Assembly: GCF_001730525.1 (NCBI RefSeq)
Contig: NZ_MDFN01000031.1
Location: forward strand, 1-61,379
Source of the DNA: Arcticibacter eurypsychrophilus
GTDB taxonomy: Bacteria > Bacteroidota > Bacteroidia > Sphingobacteriales > Sphingobacteriaceae
Reading direction: 5' to 3'
Length of the DNA stretch: 61,379 bases
The position numbers and the translations under genes were made by a program. Below the pieces are notes generated by a model. It did not search any database, was not told the DNA's origin, and worked only from the letters and a program-made list of their open reading frames with translations. Below, one piece after another: positions 35,434-44,873 of this stretch (position 1 is the first letter of the stretch; every line of letters starts with the position of its first letter).

Positions 35434-36546
35434 TTAGCTTACCGATTTCGGAATCATCGAATCTATAAACTGATCAAACAGATAGCGTGAATCATGCGGA
35501 CCAGGAGACGATTCAGGGTGATACTGTACCGAAAACGCCTTTTTACCTTTCACGCGAATTCCTTCAATTGAATTATCGTTCAGATTCAAATGGGTGATCT
35601 CTACCAAATCCGAATTGCGAACATCTTCCTGAACCACACCGAATCCATGATTCTGTGAAGTTACTTCGCAATGATCAATAATAATATTTTTAACCGGATG
35701 ATTTAAACCACGGTGACCATTAAACATTTTCATTGTGCGGATGTCATTAGCAAGTGCCAGTAACTGATGTCCCAGACAAATACCAAATAAAGGCTTATCA
35801 GCCGACAATGCTTTTTTAACCGTTTCTATGGCATAAGGCATAGAAGAAGGATCGCCGGGGCCATTAGAGATAAAATATCCGTCCGGTGCCCATTTTTCCA
35901 TTTCTTCAAAAGAAGTCTTTGCCGGAAATACTTTAGCATATACATCACGATGATCAAAGTTGCGCAGAATATTCTTTTTAACACCCAGATCAAGAACAGC
36001 CACGCGATGTTTGGCCCCTTCATTTCCGTAGTAATACGGCTCTTTCGTACTTACCAGCGAAGCAAGCTCCAACCCATCCATTGATGGAATCGCTGCAAGC
36101 ATCTTTTTTAGTTCTTCAATGTCCAGCACTTCTGATGATATGATCGCATTCATTGCTCCTTTATCACGAATGTGACGAACCAATGAACGGGTATCCACAT
36201 CTGAAATACCTACAACATTCTCTTCCTGAAAATAATCCTGAATAGACTTGTCCGATTGTTTCCGGCTGTAAGCGATATTGAAATTCTTACAAACCAATCC
36301 AGCAATCTTGATATCACCCGATTCAATTTCTTCCGAATTTACTCCATAATTTCCAATATGGGCATTGGTCGTAACCATTATCTGGCCGAAGTAGGAAGGA
36401 TCCGTAAAGATTTCCTGATAACCGGTCATACCTGTATTAAAACAAATCTCCCCGGTAGTTGTCCCAATCTTTCCGGCAGCCTTTCCGTGGTATACCGTTC
36501 CATCCTCTAAAAGGAGCACAGCAGGTAGTTTGATGTAGTTGATCAT
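35434..36546 (-). CDS. carA: Carbamoyl-phosphate synthase small (glutaminase) subunit
   Basis: 370 residues. It supplies ammonia from glutamine to CarB for arginine and pyrimidine synthesis. The N-terminal CarA domain (LLLEDGTVYHGKA, TGEICFNTGMTGYQE) precedes a class I amidotransferase with the catalytic Cys in LFGICLGHQLLALA and His/Glu in SVQYHPESSPGP. carB is not in the window. Only one base separates its ATG from the stop of the small upstream gene. Confidence 0.96.
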   Translation of the reverse strand: MINYIKLPAVLLLEDGTVYHGKAAGKIGTTTGEICFNTGMTGYQEIFTDPSYFGQIMVTTNAHIGNYGVNSEEIESGDIKIAGLVCKNFNIAYSRKQSDKSIQDYFQEENVVGISDVDTRSLVRHIRDKGAMNAIISSEVLDIEELKKMLAAIPSMDGLELASLVSTKEPYYYGNEGAKHRVAVLDLGVKKNILRNFDHRDVYAKVFPAKTSFEEMEKWAPDGYFISNGPGDPSSMPYAIETVKKALSADKPLFGICLGHQLLALANDIRTMKMFNGHRGLNHPVKNIIIDHCEVTSQNHGFGVVQEDVRNSDLVEITHLNLNDNSIEGIRVKGKKAFSVQYHPESSPGPHDSRYLFDQFIDSMIPKSVS

Positions 36547-36547
36547 G

Positions 36548-36778
36548 TCAGTTAATATCGTATAAATTTATTTGTTGCTTTTCGTTTAATATCGCATTCG
36601 TCCATTCATAATAGAGATTCTCTGCACCGGGGCCGTAAGCAAGAATAAAATCTTTCTCTGCATATCCCTGATTTAGTAAATCGGTAAAAAAATGAAAAAG
36701 CTTAAAACTCCCGAAAGATTTTCCGGATTCAGAGTACAACATACTGAAGTAGGTCACTTCAATTTTCACAGGGGTCAA
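36548..36778 (-). CDS. Small hypothetical protein encoded upstream of carA
   Basis: 76 residues, no signal peptide or membrane helix, mixed alpha/beta composition (VKIEVTYFSMLYSESGKSF, GPGAENLYYEWTNAILNEKQ). No family recognised. The one-base spacing to carA suggests translational coupling. Its 5' end lies within 75 bases of panB, which runs the other way. Moderately likely to be a real gene. Confidence 0.55.
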   Translation of the reverse strand: MTPVKIEVTYFSMLYSESGKSFGSFKLFHFFTDLLNQGYAEKDFILAYGPGAENLYYEWTNAILNEKQQINLYDIN

Positions 36779-36791
36779 AGGTATAAATTAA

Positions 36792-36825
36792 TTGACAATT
36801 AATCCACTATACTTTTCTACATTTG
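36792..36825 (+). promoter_or_regulatory. Promoter of the panB operon
   Basis: TACATTTG (36818-36825) matches the -7 consensus, and a TTGACA (36792-36797) lies 23 bases upstream as a possible -33 element. The ATG of panB is 26 bases beyond. This also rules out the TTG at 36792 as a start codon. Confidence 0.6.
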
Positions 36826-36851
36826 CGCATATTAGTAATTCAGACAAAACG

Positions 36852-37667
36852 ATGTCAGTGCATTCACAGATAAAACGTATTACCACCAATACCCTTCATG
36901 AGATGAAATCAAGGGGCGAAAAGATCAGCATGCTTACTGCTTATGATTATTCCATGGCCAAGGTTGTGGATGAAGCAGGCATAGATGTGATCCTCGTAGG
37001 CGACTCCGCTTCTAACGTAATGGCCGGACATGAGACCACATTGCCAATCACCCTTGATCAAATGATTTATCATGCCGCTTCTGTCGTGCGGGCAGCATCA
37101 CGTTGTCTGGTGGTAGTCGATCTTCCTTTTGGAACCTACCAGGGCAACTCCAAAGAGGCCCTTCATTCTGCCATTCGCATTATGAAGGAATCGGGTGCAC
37201 ATGCGGTCAAACTCGAAGGTGGCGAAGAGATAAAAGAATCAGTAGAGCGCATTATCACTGCCGGAATTCCGGTCATGGGTCACCTTGGACTCACTCCCCA
37301 ATCCATTCATAAATTTGGCACCTACACCGTAAGAGCAAAAGAAGAAGCTGAAGCCTATAAGCTGATGAAAGATATTCAGGTCTTACAGGAATCGGGATGT
37401 TTTGCTGTCGTATTAGAAAAAATACCCGCTTCTCTGGCTGCTCAGGCAACCGAAAGCGTTAAAATTCCAACTATTGGTATTGGTGCCGGAAATGCATGCG
37501 ATGGACAGGTGCTCGTTATCCATGACATGTTAGGACTAAACAAGGGTTTTAAACCCCGTTTTCTCCGTCAATATGCCAATCTTTACGAGGTAATGAATGG
37601 TGCGGTAAAGGCGTATATTAGTGATGTGAAATCGAATGACTTTCCCAACGAGAAAGAGCAATATTAA
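36852..37667 (+). CDS. panB: 3-methyl-2-oxobutanoate hydroxymethyltransferase
   Basis: 271 residues from the ATG at 36852. First committed step of pantothenate synthesis, adding a hydroxymethyl group to alpha-ketoisovalerate. Motifs [56 protein letters not shown] and [21 protein letters not shown] match the family. It starts a five-gene run: panB, rluA-type, acyltransferase, glycosyltransferase, cruF. Confidence 0.97.
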   Translation: MSVHSQIKRITTNTLHEMKSRGEKISMLTAYDYSMAKVVDEAGIDVILVGDSASNVMAGHETTLPITLDQMIYHAASVVRAASRCLVVVDLPFGTYQGNSKEALHSAIRIMKESGAHAVKLEGGEEIKESVERIITAGIPVMGHLGLTPQSIHKFGTYTVRAKEEAEAYKLMKDIQVLQESGCFAVVLEKIPASLAAQATESVKIPTIGIGAGNACDGQVLVIHDMLGLNKGFKPRFLRQYANLYEVMNGAVKAYISDVKSNDFPNEKEQY

Positions 37668-37675
37668 GGTAACAA

Positions 37676-38395
37676 ATGGGTAAAACTGATAATTTATATA
37701 TCAATCATGATATCACAGAGAAGGATATCTTATTTGAAGATAACCATCTTGTTGCGGTGAATAAAAGGGCAGGCGATATTGTTCAGGTAGATGATACCGG
37801 CGACGAATCTCTGGATGAAAAGGTTGCAAAATACATTGCCATCAAATACCATAAGCCTAACAAGGCTTTTTTAGGGGTTGTGCACCGGCTGGACAGGCCC
37901 GTAAGCGGAGTGATTCTATTTGCACGAACCAGTAAAGCGCTCGAGCGGGTAAATGCCTTGTTCAAGTCCCGACTGATGAACAAAACCTACCTTGCCGTTG
38001 TACGCAACAGACCGGTTCCCGAGTCAGGCAACCTAGTACACTGGCTCATTAAAAACCCACAAAAAAACGTTACTAAAGCCTATAATGAAGAAGTTCCGGG
38101 GAGTCTCCGGTCTGAACTCAACTACAAGCTTATTGGCGAAATGGGAGGATATTATTTAATCGAAGTAGACCCTCTAACAGGTCGCCCACACCAAATCAGA
38201 GTACAATTATCCACCCTGGACTGTCCAATTGTAGGCGACAATAAATATGGCTATCCCCGAGGAAGCTTACGCAAAACCATTGCCCTGCATGCCCGTCGCC
38301 TCCAGTTTATTCACCCTGTAAAAAACGAGCCTGTAGATATTCTTGCCCCTTTACCGCACGATGGTTTTTGGGAAAAATTCGAGCACCTAATTTAA
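37676..38395 (+). CDS. RluA-family RNA pseudouridine synthase
   Basis: 239 residues. The catalytic Asp lies in VVHRLDRPVSGVILFARTSKAL (about residues 66-87, shortened here to its core HRLDRPVSG), and the later DPLTGRPHQIRVQLS is diagnostic. It converts uridines to pseudouridine in RNA; the exact target site is not readable from sequence. There is no S4 domain. It starts eight bases after panB. Confidence 0.93.
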   Translation: MGKTDNLYINHDITEKDILFEDNHLVAVNKRAGDIVQVDDTGDESLDEKVAKYIAIKYHKPNKAFLGVVHRLDRPVSGVILFARTSKALERVNALFKSRLMNKTYLAVVRNRPVPESGNLVHWLIKNPQKNVTKAYNEEVPGSLRSELNYKLIGEMGGYYLIEVDPLTGRPHQIRVQLSTLDCPIVGDNKYGYPRGSLRKTIALHARRLQFIHPVKNEPVDILAPLPHDGFWEKFEHLI

Positions 38396-38448
38396 ACTTT
38401 AGGAATAAACTTCAAAAACAGCTATCTTACCGACTTGAACCTGATTCT

Positions 38449-39060
38449 ATGTACAAGTCACTGGTTAAATCATTCTTTACCTGGTATATCAGCTCGATCA
38501 TTAAAAAAGATTTTTCAAAGTTTTCCTATAATCGGGAAACCTTTCAAAAAGATCGTTCTATTTTGCTGTTGGCTAATCATTTTTCCTGGTGGGATGGGTT
38601 TATGATGTATCAGGTTAACCGGATCCATTACCGGAAAAACTTTTATGTCATGGTTACCGAGGAGAACTACAAAAAGGTATGGTTCTTGAAGTATTTGGGG
38701 GCCTTTCCTGTGAAAAAACATTCCCGCAGTATGGTTCGTTCATTGGAGTATGCCGGTCAGCTGCTCAATGATCCCAATAATCTGGTTCTTATCTTTCCAC
38801 AAGGCAAATTACATTCAGGTACCGTCAAGGAAGTGATCTTTGAAAAAGGGCTGATGAACCTGATAAATTCATCAAACAAAAATTTTCAATACGTTTTTTC
38901 AGCTTCCTTCGTTGATTACTTTGAGAATCGTAAACCAACTATAACTAGTTATCTGCAAAATTGGGAAGGAGCAGAGTTTACAAGTCTGCAATTAATTAAA
39001 AGCGCCTATAATAAACATTATGAACACTCGCGGCAAGTGCAAAGCCGTATTATCGTTTAA
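38449..39060 (+). CDS. Lysophospholipid-type acyltransferase, CruD-like (carotenoid glycoside acylation)
   Basis: 203 residues from the ATG at 38449; a longer frame from a TTG at 38368 overlaps the previous gene. The PlsC-type block is LLLANHFSWWDGF (H-x4-D variant NHFSWWD) and LVLIFPQGKLHSG. It sits directly before a glycosyltransferase and cruF, an order that matches CruD/CruC functions in carotenoid glycoside ester synthesis. It could instead act on a phospholipid or another lipid; the role is inferred from neighbours. Confidence 0.72.
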   Translation: MYKSLVKSFFTWYISSIIKKDFSKFSYNRETFQKDRSILLLANHFSWWDGFMMYQVNRIHYRKNFYVMVTEENYKKVWFLKYLGAFPVKKHSRSMVRSLEYAGQLLNDPNNLVLIFPQGKLHSGTVKEVIFEKGLMNLINSSNKNFQYVFSASFVDYFENRKPTITSYLQNWEGAEFTSLQLIKSAYNKHYEHSRQVQSRIIV

Positions 39061-39063
39061 TCA

Positions 39064-40155
39064 ATGCTTGTTTTCTATATAATTTTTTTCTTCTTAATTA
39101 TACGATTCGCAGTTACCCTGTTTAATTTTATCTCTAACCCTAAACTGCCGTCATCATCAAGAAAATACACCGATCTGGTGTCTATATTGATACCTGCGCG
39201 CAATGAGGAAGGTCGCATTGAATCTTTACTTCAATCCATCAGTGATCAGTCCTATCAAAATCTCGAAGTTTTAATACTTGATGATCAGTCAACTGACGCC
39301 ACTTTTAATATATGTACGGCATATGCCCAGCAAGACGATCGTTTTAAAGTATTCAAGGGAAATAAACTACCTGAAGGATGGTTGGGGAAAAATTATGCCT
39401 GTCACCAGCTCGGAAAATTGGCCGAAGGGAAATATTTTCTCTTCATTGATGCCGACACGCAAATCAAGGAAGGGCTGATAAATAGTGTAATCCATCGGAT
39501 GAAGGCAGGAAAGCTCGCCCTTTTAAGTCTGTTTACCAACCAGATTATGGGAAGTATCGGCGAAAGGATGGTTGTTCCTCTCATGCACTTCATTTTGCTC
39601 AATCTTCTCCCATTACGATTGGTGCGAATTTCTAAAAACCCTGCTTTTGCAGCAGCAAGTGGTCAGTTTATGCTGTTTGACAGTGCTTTATACCATCACC
39701 ATTCCTGGCATGCCCAAGTGAAAGACAAAGTGCTGGAAGATATTGAACTGATTAAATTGATTAAAACGTACCGGTACAATGCCGAGGCACTACTGGCAAA
39801 TGGATATATTTCATGTCGTATGTATAAGAGCTATGAAGAGGGGGTGAATGGATTCAGCAAAAATTTGTTGGCAGGCTTCAATAAAAATATCGGAGGATTG
39901 ATTTGTTATTTGATGTTGGTAATGATTGGTCCACTGTTCATTGCCTCCTACCTCCCTGTATCCTTATTTATGTTTGCCATGACGCTAATCATCTTAAGTC
40001 GTATTATGATCTCCTTATTAAGCGGACAGCATGTGTTGTGGAACGTGTTGCTCCATCCCTTTCAAATGGCTACACTGCTTTTCATCGCCATTCTCTCTGT
40101 GCAGAAATACCTCAGCAAAACAATAACATGGAAGGGGAGGGCTATTAAACAATGA
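39064..40155 (+). CDS. Membrane glycosyltransferase family 2, CruC-like
   Basis: 363 residues. N-terminal membrane helix, then a GT2 domain (SILIPARNEEGRIESLLQSI, LILDDQSTDATF, LPEGWLGKNYACHQL, FLFIDADTQI with the metal-binding DxD) and two to three C-terminal helices (about 280-350). EDIELIKLIK supplies the catalytic ED. Such proteins include the CruC carotenoid glucosyltransferase. It starts three bases after the acyltransferase and overlaps cruF by four bases. Confidence 0.78.
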   Translation: MLVFYIIFFFLIIRFAVTLFNFISNPKLPSSSRKYTDLVSILIPARNEEGRIESLLQSISDQSYQNLEVLILDDQSTDATFNICTAYAQQDDRFKVFKGNKLPEGWLGKNYACHQLGKLAEGKYFLFIDADTQIKEGLINSVIHRMKAGKLALLSLFTNQIMGSIGERMVVPLMHFILLNLLPLRLVRISKNPAFAAASGQFMLFDSALYHHHSWHAQVKDKVLEDIELIKLIKTYRYNAEALLANGYISCRMYKSYEEGVNGFSKNLLAGFNKNIGGLICYLMLVMIGPLFIASYLPVSLFMFAMTLIILSRIMISLLSGQHVLWNVLLHPFQMATLLFIAILSVQKYLSKTITWKGRAIKQ

Positions 40156-40784
40156 AAACAACACAACGAATTTGTGCCTGGTTAGTTGTACTGTTTTTTA
40201 CAGTAGGGCTTGGTGGGTTTCTTTACGCCCCCTTGATTGATTTATTTAAAGCATTGGTGCCTTATCATTTATTGCTCATGTTGGTGCTGATGATCATCAG
40301 TCAGCCTGGAAAGAAAGAACACTTTTGGCTATTTTTTCTACTGATATATATGGCCGGTTTTATGATCGAGTTAATTGGAACACGAACCGGATTGGTTTTT
40401 GGAAGATATCATTACGGATCTACATTAGGGATAAAATTAGTCGGTACACCTCTCATGATTGGTGTAAACTGGATTTTGGTTATATATTCTGCAGGTATGC
40501 TATTGTCGGCACTCCGTATTCGGAATTTCTATCTTTTTTTATTAATCGGAGCTTCATTGGTTACCCTGCTCGATTATCTAATTGAGCCTGTTGCCATTCA
40601 ATTTGATTACTGGAGCTGGGATTCTGCTGTTATTCCTATGCAAAACTATGTTGTATGGTTTGTTTTCTCTGCGCTATTGTTGGGCTTGTTTTATAAAATG
40701 GACTTTAGAAAGCAGAATGTGGCTGCTGCTACTTTGTTTATCATGCAGTTTGTTTTCTTTCTTGTGCTACGGGTTTTGGGGTAA
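40152..40784 (+). CDS. cruF: Carotenoid 1',2'-hydratase CruF-like
   Basis: 210 residues with about seven membrane helices. The family block is MIELIGTRTGLVFGRYHYG, then LGIKLVGTPLMIGVNWILVIY, DYLIEPVAIQFDYWSW. These match bacterial CruF, which hydrates the acyclic psi end of gamma-carotene-like molecules. It starts inside the end of the glycosyltransferase gene (ATGA overlap). Sugar attachment by CruC would need the hydroxyl that CruF makes, so the three genes fit one pathway. Confidence 0.82.
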   Translation: MKTTQRICAWLVVLFFTVGLGGFLYAPLIDLFKALVPYHLLLMLVLMIISQPGKKEHFWLFFLLIYMAGFMIELIGTRTGLVFGRYHYGSTLGIKLVGTPLMIGVNWILVIYSAGMLLSALRIRNFYLFLLIGASLVTLLDYLIEPVAIQFDYWSWDSAVIPMQNYVVWFVFSALLLGLFYKMDFRKQNVAAATLFIMQFVFFLVLRVLG

Positions 40785-41144
40785 AGAAAATGAATTGTAT
40801 CGGTTAGTTTAAATTTCCCTTTTTTTAATGACATCAGTACTATTGCTTGGGAACCAAGTAGGAGGCAGCTTGGTAAAACCATAGATGCTTGGTTTCAGCT
40901 CACTCGCACTTTGCAGCTTTGGGTTCCCTTAAAACAACGTTTTAGGCGAGCGTGCAGCGAAGCGATAAGGAGCGAGCAGCGGTTCACCTATATAGCTGAC
41001 TCCTGGCCGGGATATAGATGGTTCCATTGTTATAATATGAAAGTTATATTAATTAAATTCCAACTTATATTTATGGGGTATTCAGGTATATTTAACGTTA
41101 ATTTGTCCTAAATGATTAAAATAATAAATTATAAAATCAGTTCA
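40785..41144. other. Intergenic region with a GC-rich hairpin-bearing element
   Basis: About 360 bases without a convincing gene. GCTTGG occurs three times (40841-40892); the first copy forms CTTGG/CCAAG. GGGAACC and GGTTCCC (about 40850 and 40922) could pair over distance. AAAAC/GTTTT is followed by a locally GC-rich stretch with repeated GCGAGC and GCAGCG (40939-40983). A short reading of 35 codons on the minus strand is not convincing. It may be a remnant at the edge of the methyltransferase island. Confidence 0.45.
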
Positions 41145-41723
41145 CTATTGGTCAATAAAATTTGTCAATTCTAATAAGACTTGATTATCAATCATTTCTA
41201 TTGATTTTTGAAGGGCAATATTCAAATTATCTAAAGAGGATAATGTTGTGTTCAAATCACAATTATTTAGCGCAATGTGTGCATGTGGTAAAGGATGTTC
41301 TGCAGATTTGATATGTAGGTGTGGGCTTTGTTTATATTTCGCATGCTCCGCGTCATCCGGTTCACTTACATCACAATGCAAAAGGATATATTCTTCTTCT
41401 TCAAATTTAGTTTGTTTAGTTTTATAGATATGAAGATATGCCCTTTCAAGGAAATAGATATCATTTTCTAAAGGAATCCATTTTTCATAGTACATCGCAT
41501 GAAATTGCGATACGTAGGTTTTAAAGCGCCATGTAGTAAATTCGTTTCCAGTTTCTACAGAATCAGAAACTGAAATCACAAAAGCTCTTCCTCCAATGGA
41601 TCTGTTATTGCAAAAAATTTTATTCCCTCTGCTAGCAACTCCTTTTAGTAGATTTATTATTTGACTACCTCTCAAAGCATTTAAATCATTAATCGAACTA
41701 GTTATCCTTGGTGTATGAGCCAT
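41145..41723 (-). CDS. Unknown partner protein of the DNA methyltransferase
   Basis: 192 residues, no signal peptide or membrane helix. Notable features are the histidine-rich HLHIKSAEHPLPHAHIALNN (about 132-151) and a C-terminal helical segment. No known nuclease, helicase or toxin motif is seen. It starts two bases before the stop of the methyltransferase on the same strand, so the two are cotranscribed and probably act together. HxH-type histidines could bind metal, but that is speculation. Confidence 0.6.
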   Translation of the reverse strand: MAHTPRITSSINDLNALRGSQIINLLKGVASRGNKIFCNNRSIGGRAFVISVSDSVETGNEFTTWRFKTYVSQFHAMYYEKWIPLENDIYFLERAYLHIYKTKQTKFEEEEYILLHCDVSEPDDAEHAKYKQSPHLHIKSAEHPLPHAHIALNNCDLNTTLSSLDNLNIALQKSIEMIDNQVLLELTNFIDQ

Positions 41724-41724
41724 A

Positions 41725-44352
41725 TTATATGCCTAGAATGCTTTTGTCATCCTTATTTAACCCATATAGATCACACATAATATTATCTATCTCATTTTCA
41801 ATAGTCAAGCTATCTAATCCAACAGAACTTAATCTTTTTTTCACAAGAGAAAGGAGCTTTTTCATTGTATTAGGTGCTACGGATGCTGGGTCAGGAACAG
41901 GGGTCATTTGCAAAGTTTTAACTTCTACCATTGTATATCCTTTTTTATATATATGTGAGTGATTAGAAATATACCAATAGCAAGGTGTAGAATTTAATAC
42001 AGCCAAAAAGAAATGTAATAAATCATCTTCTGCAACATTATCTGATTTCGGTATTAAATAAGGTGATCGAGAAACTGCAAACTTTCCAGTACTATCAAAT
42101 GAAAACTTAGGTGTAATAGTTAAATGTGGCGTGATAATTTTTGATCGTAGTATATGTTCTGGTTGCCTAGTTCTAAGTGGCCGCCACCAATTTTCATTTT
42201 GGAAAGATTTTTTTGATTGTAATTTATCCTTATTATCCATTAAATATTTAAAAGTAATGGGGTAATTGTCTTCAATTTCATTTAATTCAAGTTTTATATC
42301 TTCAGAAAAAGGGTGAAATAAATACTTATCTACGCTATCCGGCAAAGAATAGCGCATCATTTTTTTATCTTGAAGATATCTCACATATATTTCTTCTTCG
42401 CCTTCAGGAATAGCTTCTTTATCTATGATAAAGATATCATCGTTACCAGTTACAAAGCCTTGTCTAACGTTTAGAAAATGAGAAAGAGGTTTAAATTTTT
42501 TAAATTTTGATTCAATTAGTATCTCACTGTTTGGAAGTATGTGCCATTCCTTATTTTTAAACAAATCTTGATTTACTTCATAAATACTATAGTAGTCTGT
42601 TTCGCTAAAATTACGCCTTAGTACATCTTGCAAAGCCTTGCCAACAAAATCTCGACATTTTACGATTGTAGCATTAGGTTGCACTATTTGGTTTTGTGTT
42701 TTCTTTTGAAAGATGAGTAATACAACGTATATACCTGTGTTTTCAAAAACAGGTATAGCTGAAAGATCTGCTATGCACTTAATCCAGCTGTTCTTGGAAA
42801 GCTCTTCTCGCATCATGGCTCCACTAGAAGATATCAGAAAACTATGCGGTAATACATAAAGTCCGTATCCACCTGGACGTAATAATTCTAATCCAACTTT
42901 AATAAAAGCAATAAAGCTATCTATTCTCCCTTTTGCTCCTAAACCCATAAATTCAGAAATACGCTTTCTCATATCTTCTGTCTGCCCTGTTGTAGAAATA
43001 AAAGGAGGATTTGAAATTACAGCATCATAAGATTCTTTTTGTTCAGGATTTTTAGAAAGATACTCTAGAGTTTCTACAGATAAAATATTTAATTTTTTAG
43101 GAAATTCATTTGTTAATACAAGTTGTAATAATGCTAAAGAGAGTTCAGCGGCTTTACAAGCATTAGGGTCAATATCAAGCCCCAAAACATCTTGAAATGC
43201 TTGTGTGATTAGCTCATTCGAAATTCCTTCCTGTCTCGGATCACATTTTAGTTCTAATAGAGATCGTAAAAATATTCCGGAACCAACAGCAGGTTCTGCA
43301 ACTTTGATTTTTTTAAATTCAAAAGGTGATAAATTTTCTTTTAAATACTTTGCAAAAAAGCGAGCTATATATTGTGGAGTATAAATAGCTCCATAAGCTT
43401 TATTTATCTCTTCTGTAGGTAAAGAAGGGAAAATTGTAAGCTGAGAAGTTAGTTCAAGTTTTAATAATGATACATATTTTTCATAAATACGGCTAAGAGC
43501 ATGCATTGACATTATAGAAAAATCATATTTAAAAAATGAGTTATGACGGTTTGTATAGAAGTCATTAAGTAAATATGAAAAGCTTTGCTTATTAATGGCA
43601 TTAAAAACTTTTAATCCTTCAAAATCTATTAGGTAGTCGGGAATATTTTCTTTATTAAGAGTTCTAAGAGTTGTTTTAAATACATCTGCGATGAAATTTT
43701 CTGAATCAATACAAGTTTTCCATGATTCTAAAAGGAGTTTAGAATTTTCGAAACCATTATATCTGGATAAATTGTCCTCTAAAGCTCTAATGAAAATAAT
43801 TGAATTAAATAATAATGATAAAGATTCATTGGATATTTCATTGTTTAACTCTGCTGATATATTACGTTTCCAATATGATATAGTATTAATAAGCGAATCG
43901 TCTAATGCCGGAATATTAGGGCTTGGTCGTTGCCCAATAATCTTTTCGAAGGCTTCACTTCTTAACTTATCATATTGATCTCTCTTAAAGTCATGCTCAG
44001 TAACAATATTATCAATTGGATTGAACCTATTGTAGATGTACAAAACTCGGTTTTGCTCAACATGAATATGCCAATCGACCATGTTGTTATAGGAGATATT
44101 TAACAATTCTCTTCTATTATTCTCTGTCAATTCAGAATACGAAGTTTTTAAAAAAGTAATAATAGCAGTATTTTCTAATCCGTGCTCAACTACTAAATGA
44201 ATATTTACATAATCGGCCTCATTGGAAGGTGAAAGGTAATAGCTAGGTGTCCAGCCTAATTCCGTAGCAAATCTTTGAACTAGTACGGACTTGTCTTCGG
44301 TTGTTGGGGCATCAGTTGTAAGACCAGAAATTATATTATAAAGGGAAAACAT
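41725..44352 (-). CDS. N6-adenine DNA methyltransferase (Eco57I/BREX-like), 875 aa
   Basis: 875 residues. The methyltransferase core has motif I KVAEPAVGSGIFLRSLLE (about 347-364) and motif IV DAVISNPPFIS (about 440-452), preceded by YGAIYTPQYIARFFAKYL, as in Eco57I-like and PglX-like enzymes. C-terminal residues (about 620-840) resemble a TaqI-like target-recognition domain. The N-terminal 120 residues resemble a nuclease-type domain, but the expected ExK position reads TFLK, so it is probably inactive. It methylates DNA, for defence or regulation. Confidence 0.82.
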   Translation of the reverse strand: MFSLYNIISGLTTDAPTTEDKSVLVQRFATELGWTPSYYLSPSNEADYVNIHLVVEHGLENTAIITFLKTSYSELTENNRRELLNISYNNMVDWHIHVEQNRVLYIYNRFNPIDNIVTEHDFKRDQYDKLRSEAFEKIIGQRPSPNIPALDDSLINTISYWKRNISAELNNEISNESLSLLFNSIIFIRALEDNLSRYNGFENSKLLLESWKTCIDSENFIADVFKTTLRTLNKENIPDYLIDFEGLKVFNAINKQSFSYLLNDFYTNRHNSFFKYDFSIMSMHALSRIYEKYVSLLKLELTSQLTIFPSLPTEEINKAYGAIYTPQYIARFFAKYLKENLSPFEFKKIKVAEPAVGSGIFLRSLLELKCDPRQEGISNELITQAFQDVLGLDIDPNACKAAELSLALLQLVLTNEFPKKLNILSVETLEYLSKNPEQKESYDAVISNPPFISTTGQTEDMRKRISEFMGLGAKGRIDSFIAFIKVGLELLRPGGYGLYVLPHSFLISSSGAMMREELSKNSWIKCIADLSAIPVFENTGIYVVLLIFQKKTQNQIVQPNATIVKCRDFVGKALQDVLRRNFSETDYYSIYEVNQDLFKNKEWHILPNSEILIESKFKKFKPLSHFLNVRQGFVTGNDDIFIIDKEAIPEGEEEIYVRYLQDKKMMRYSLPDSVDKYLFHPFSEDIKLELNEIEDNYPITFKYLMDNKDKLQSKKSFQNENWWRPLRTRQPEHILRSKIITPHLTITPKFSFDSTGKFAVSRSPYLIPKSDNVAEDDLLHFFLAVLNSTPCYWYISNHSHIYKKGYTMVEVKTLQMTPVPDPASVAPNTMKKLLSLVKKRLSSVGLDSLTIENEIDNIMCDLYGLNKDDKSILGI

Positions 44353-44760
44353 AATAATATTAATAAATTAGGCTAAAAATATTAGCGAATATAAGTTATT
44401 AGATAGTCAAGTATGGAGTTTATTTATGATTTTCGCTTTCTTTCTTATTATCTATATTTGTAGACTATCAGGATTATTGAAGTTGGGAAATCTAATAACA
44501 TTACTGATATTTTTTAACTTTTTAAATATTAAAGTGATTTATGAAGCTTAAATGATTTGATTTCAGAGTAACAAACGCATTACTGCACTGCAAGAGGCAG
44601 GTATGAGAGCAAAGGGAAATACATAATTGAGTGATTATAAACAGCTGTTGAGCTTTTTGTAAAGACAGGAATTTATTATCCGGAGCATGAATTAAATTAT
44701 GAACTGTCCCTTGTTGCTAAAGATGTGTTTGAGTGAAACCACATGCAGGTACTCAATAAA
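44353..44760. other. AT-rich region with a possible gene remnant
   Basis: About 400 bases upstream of the methyltransferase. One frame on the plus strand reads TAVELFVKTGIYYPEH and onward to a stop at about 44736; it has coding-like composition but no start and no recognised family, and a second short reading (SNKRITALQEAGMRAKGNT) lies in another frame. These look like debris of a lost gene. Confidence 0.4.
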
Positions 44761-44761
44761 A

Positions 44762-44794
44762 AAAGCCTTCAAAGTCATTGACTTTGAAGGCTTT
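44762..44794 (-). terminator. Intrinsic terminator of the DUF4965 gene
   Basis: A 15-bp perfect stem (AAAGCCTTCAAAGTC against GACTTTGAAGGCTTT) with loop ATT and a long T run on either strand, so it could stop transcription in both directions. It lies 80 bases after the DUF4965 stop. Confidence 0.88.
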
Positions 44795-44873
44795 TTTTAT
44801 TTGTGAATCTTATATTGAAAAATTCCAACCATTTCCTTCATAATTTGAAAGAACTGTTGGGTTGAATGCAGAT

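Noticed and set aside
40691-40882. 63-codon minus-strand frame after cruF
   Set aside because: It overlaps the cruF end, has no start signal, and only its tail looks like protein; not enough for a gene.
43691-43978. 95-codon plus-strand frame inside the methyltransferase gene
   Set aside because: Antisense shadow; the minus-strand frame has clear motifs.
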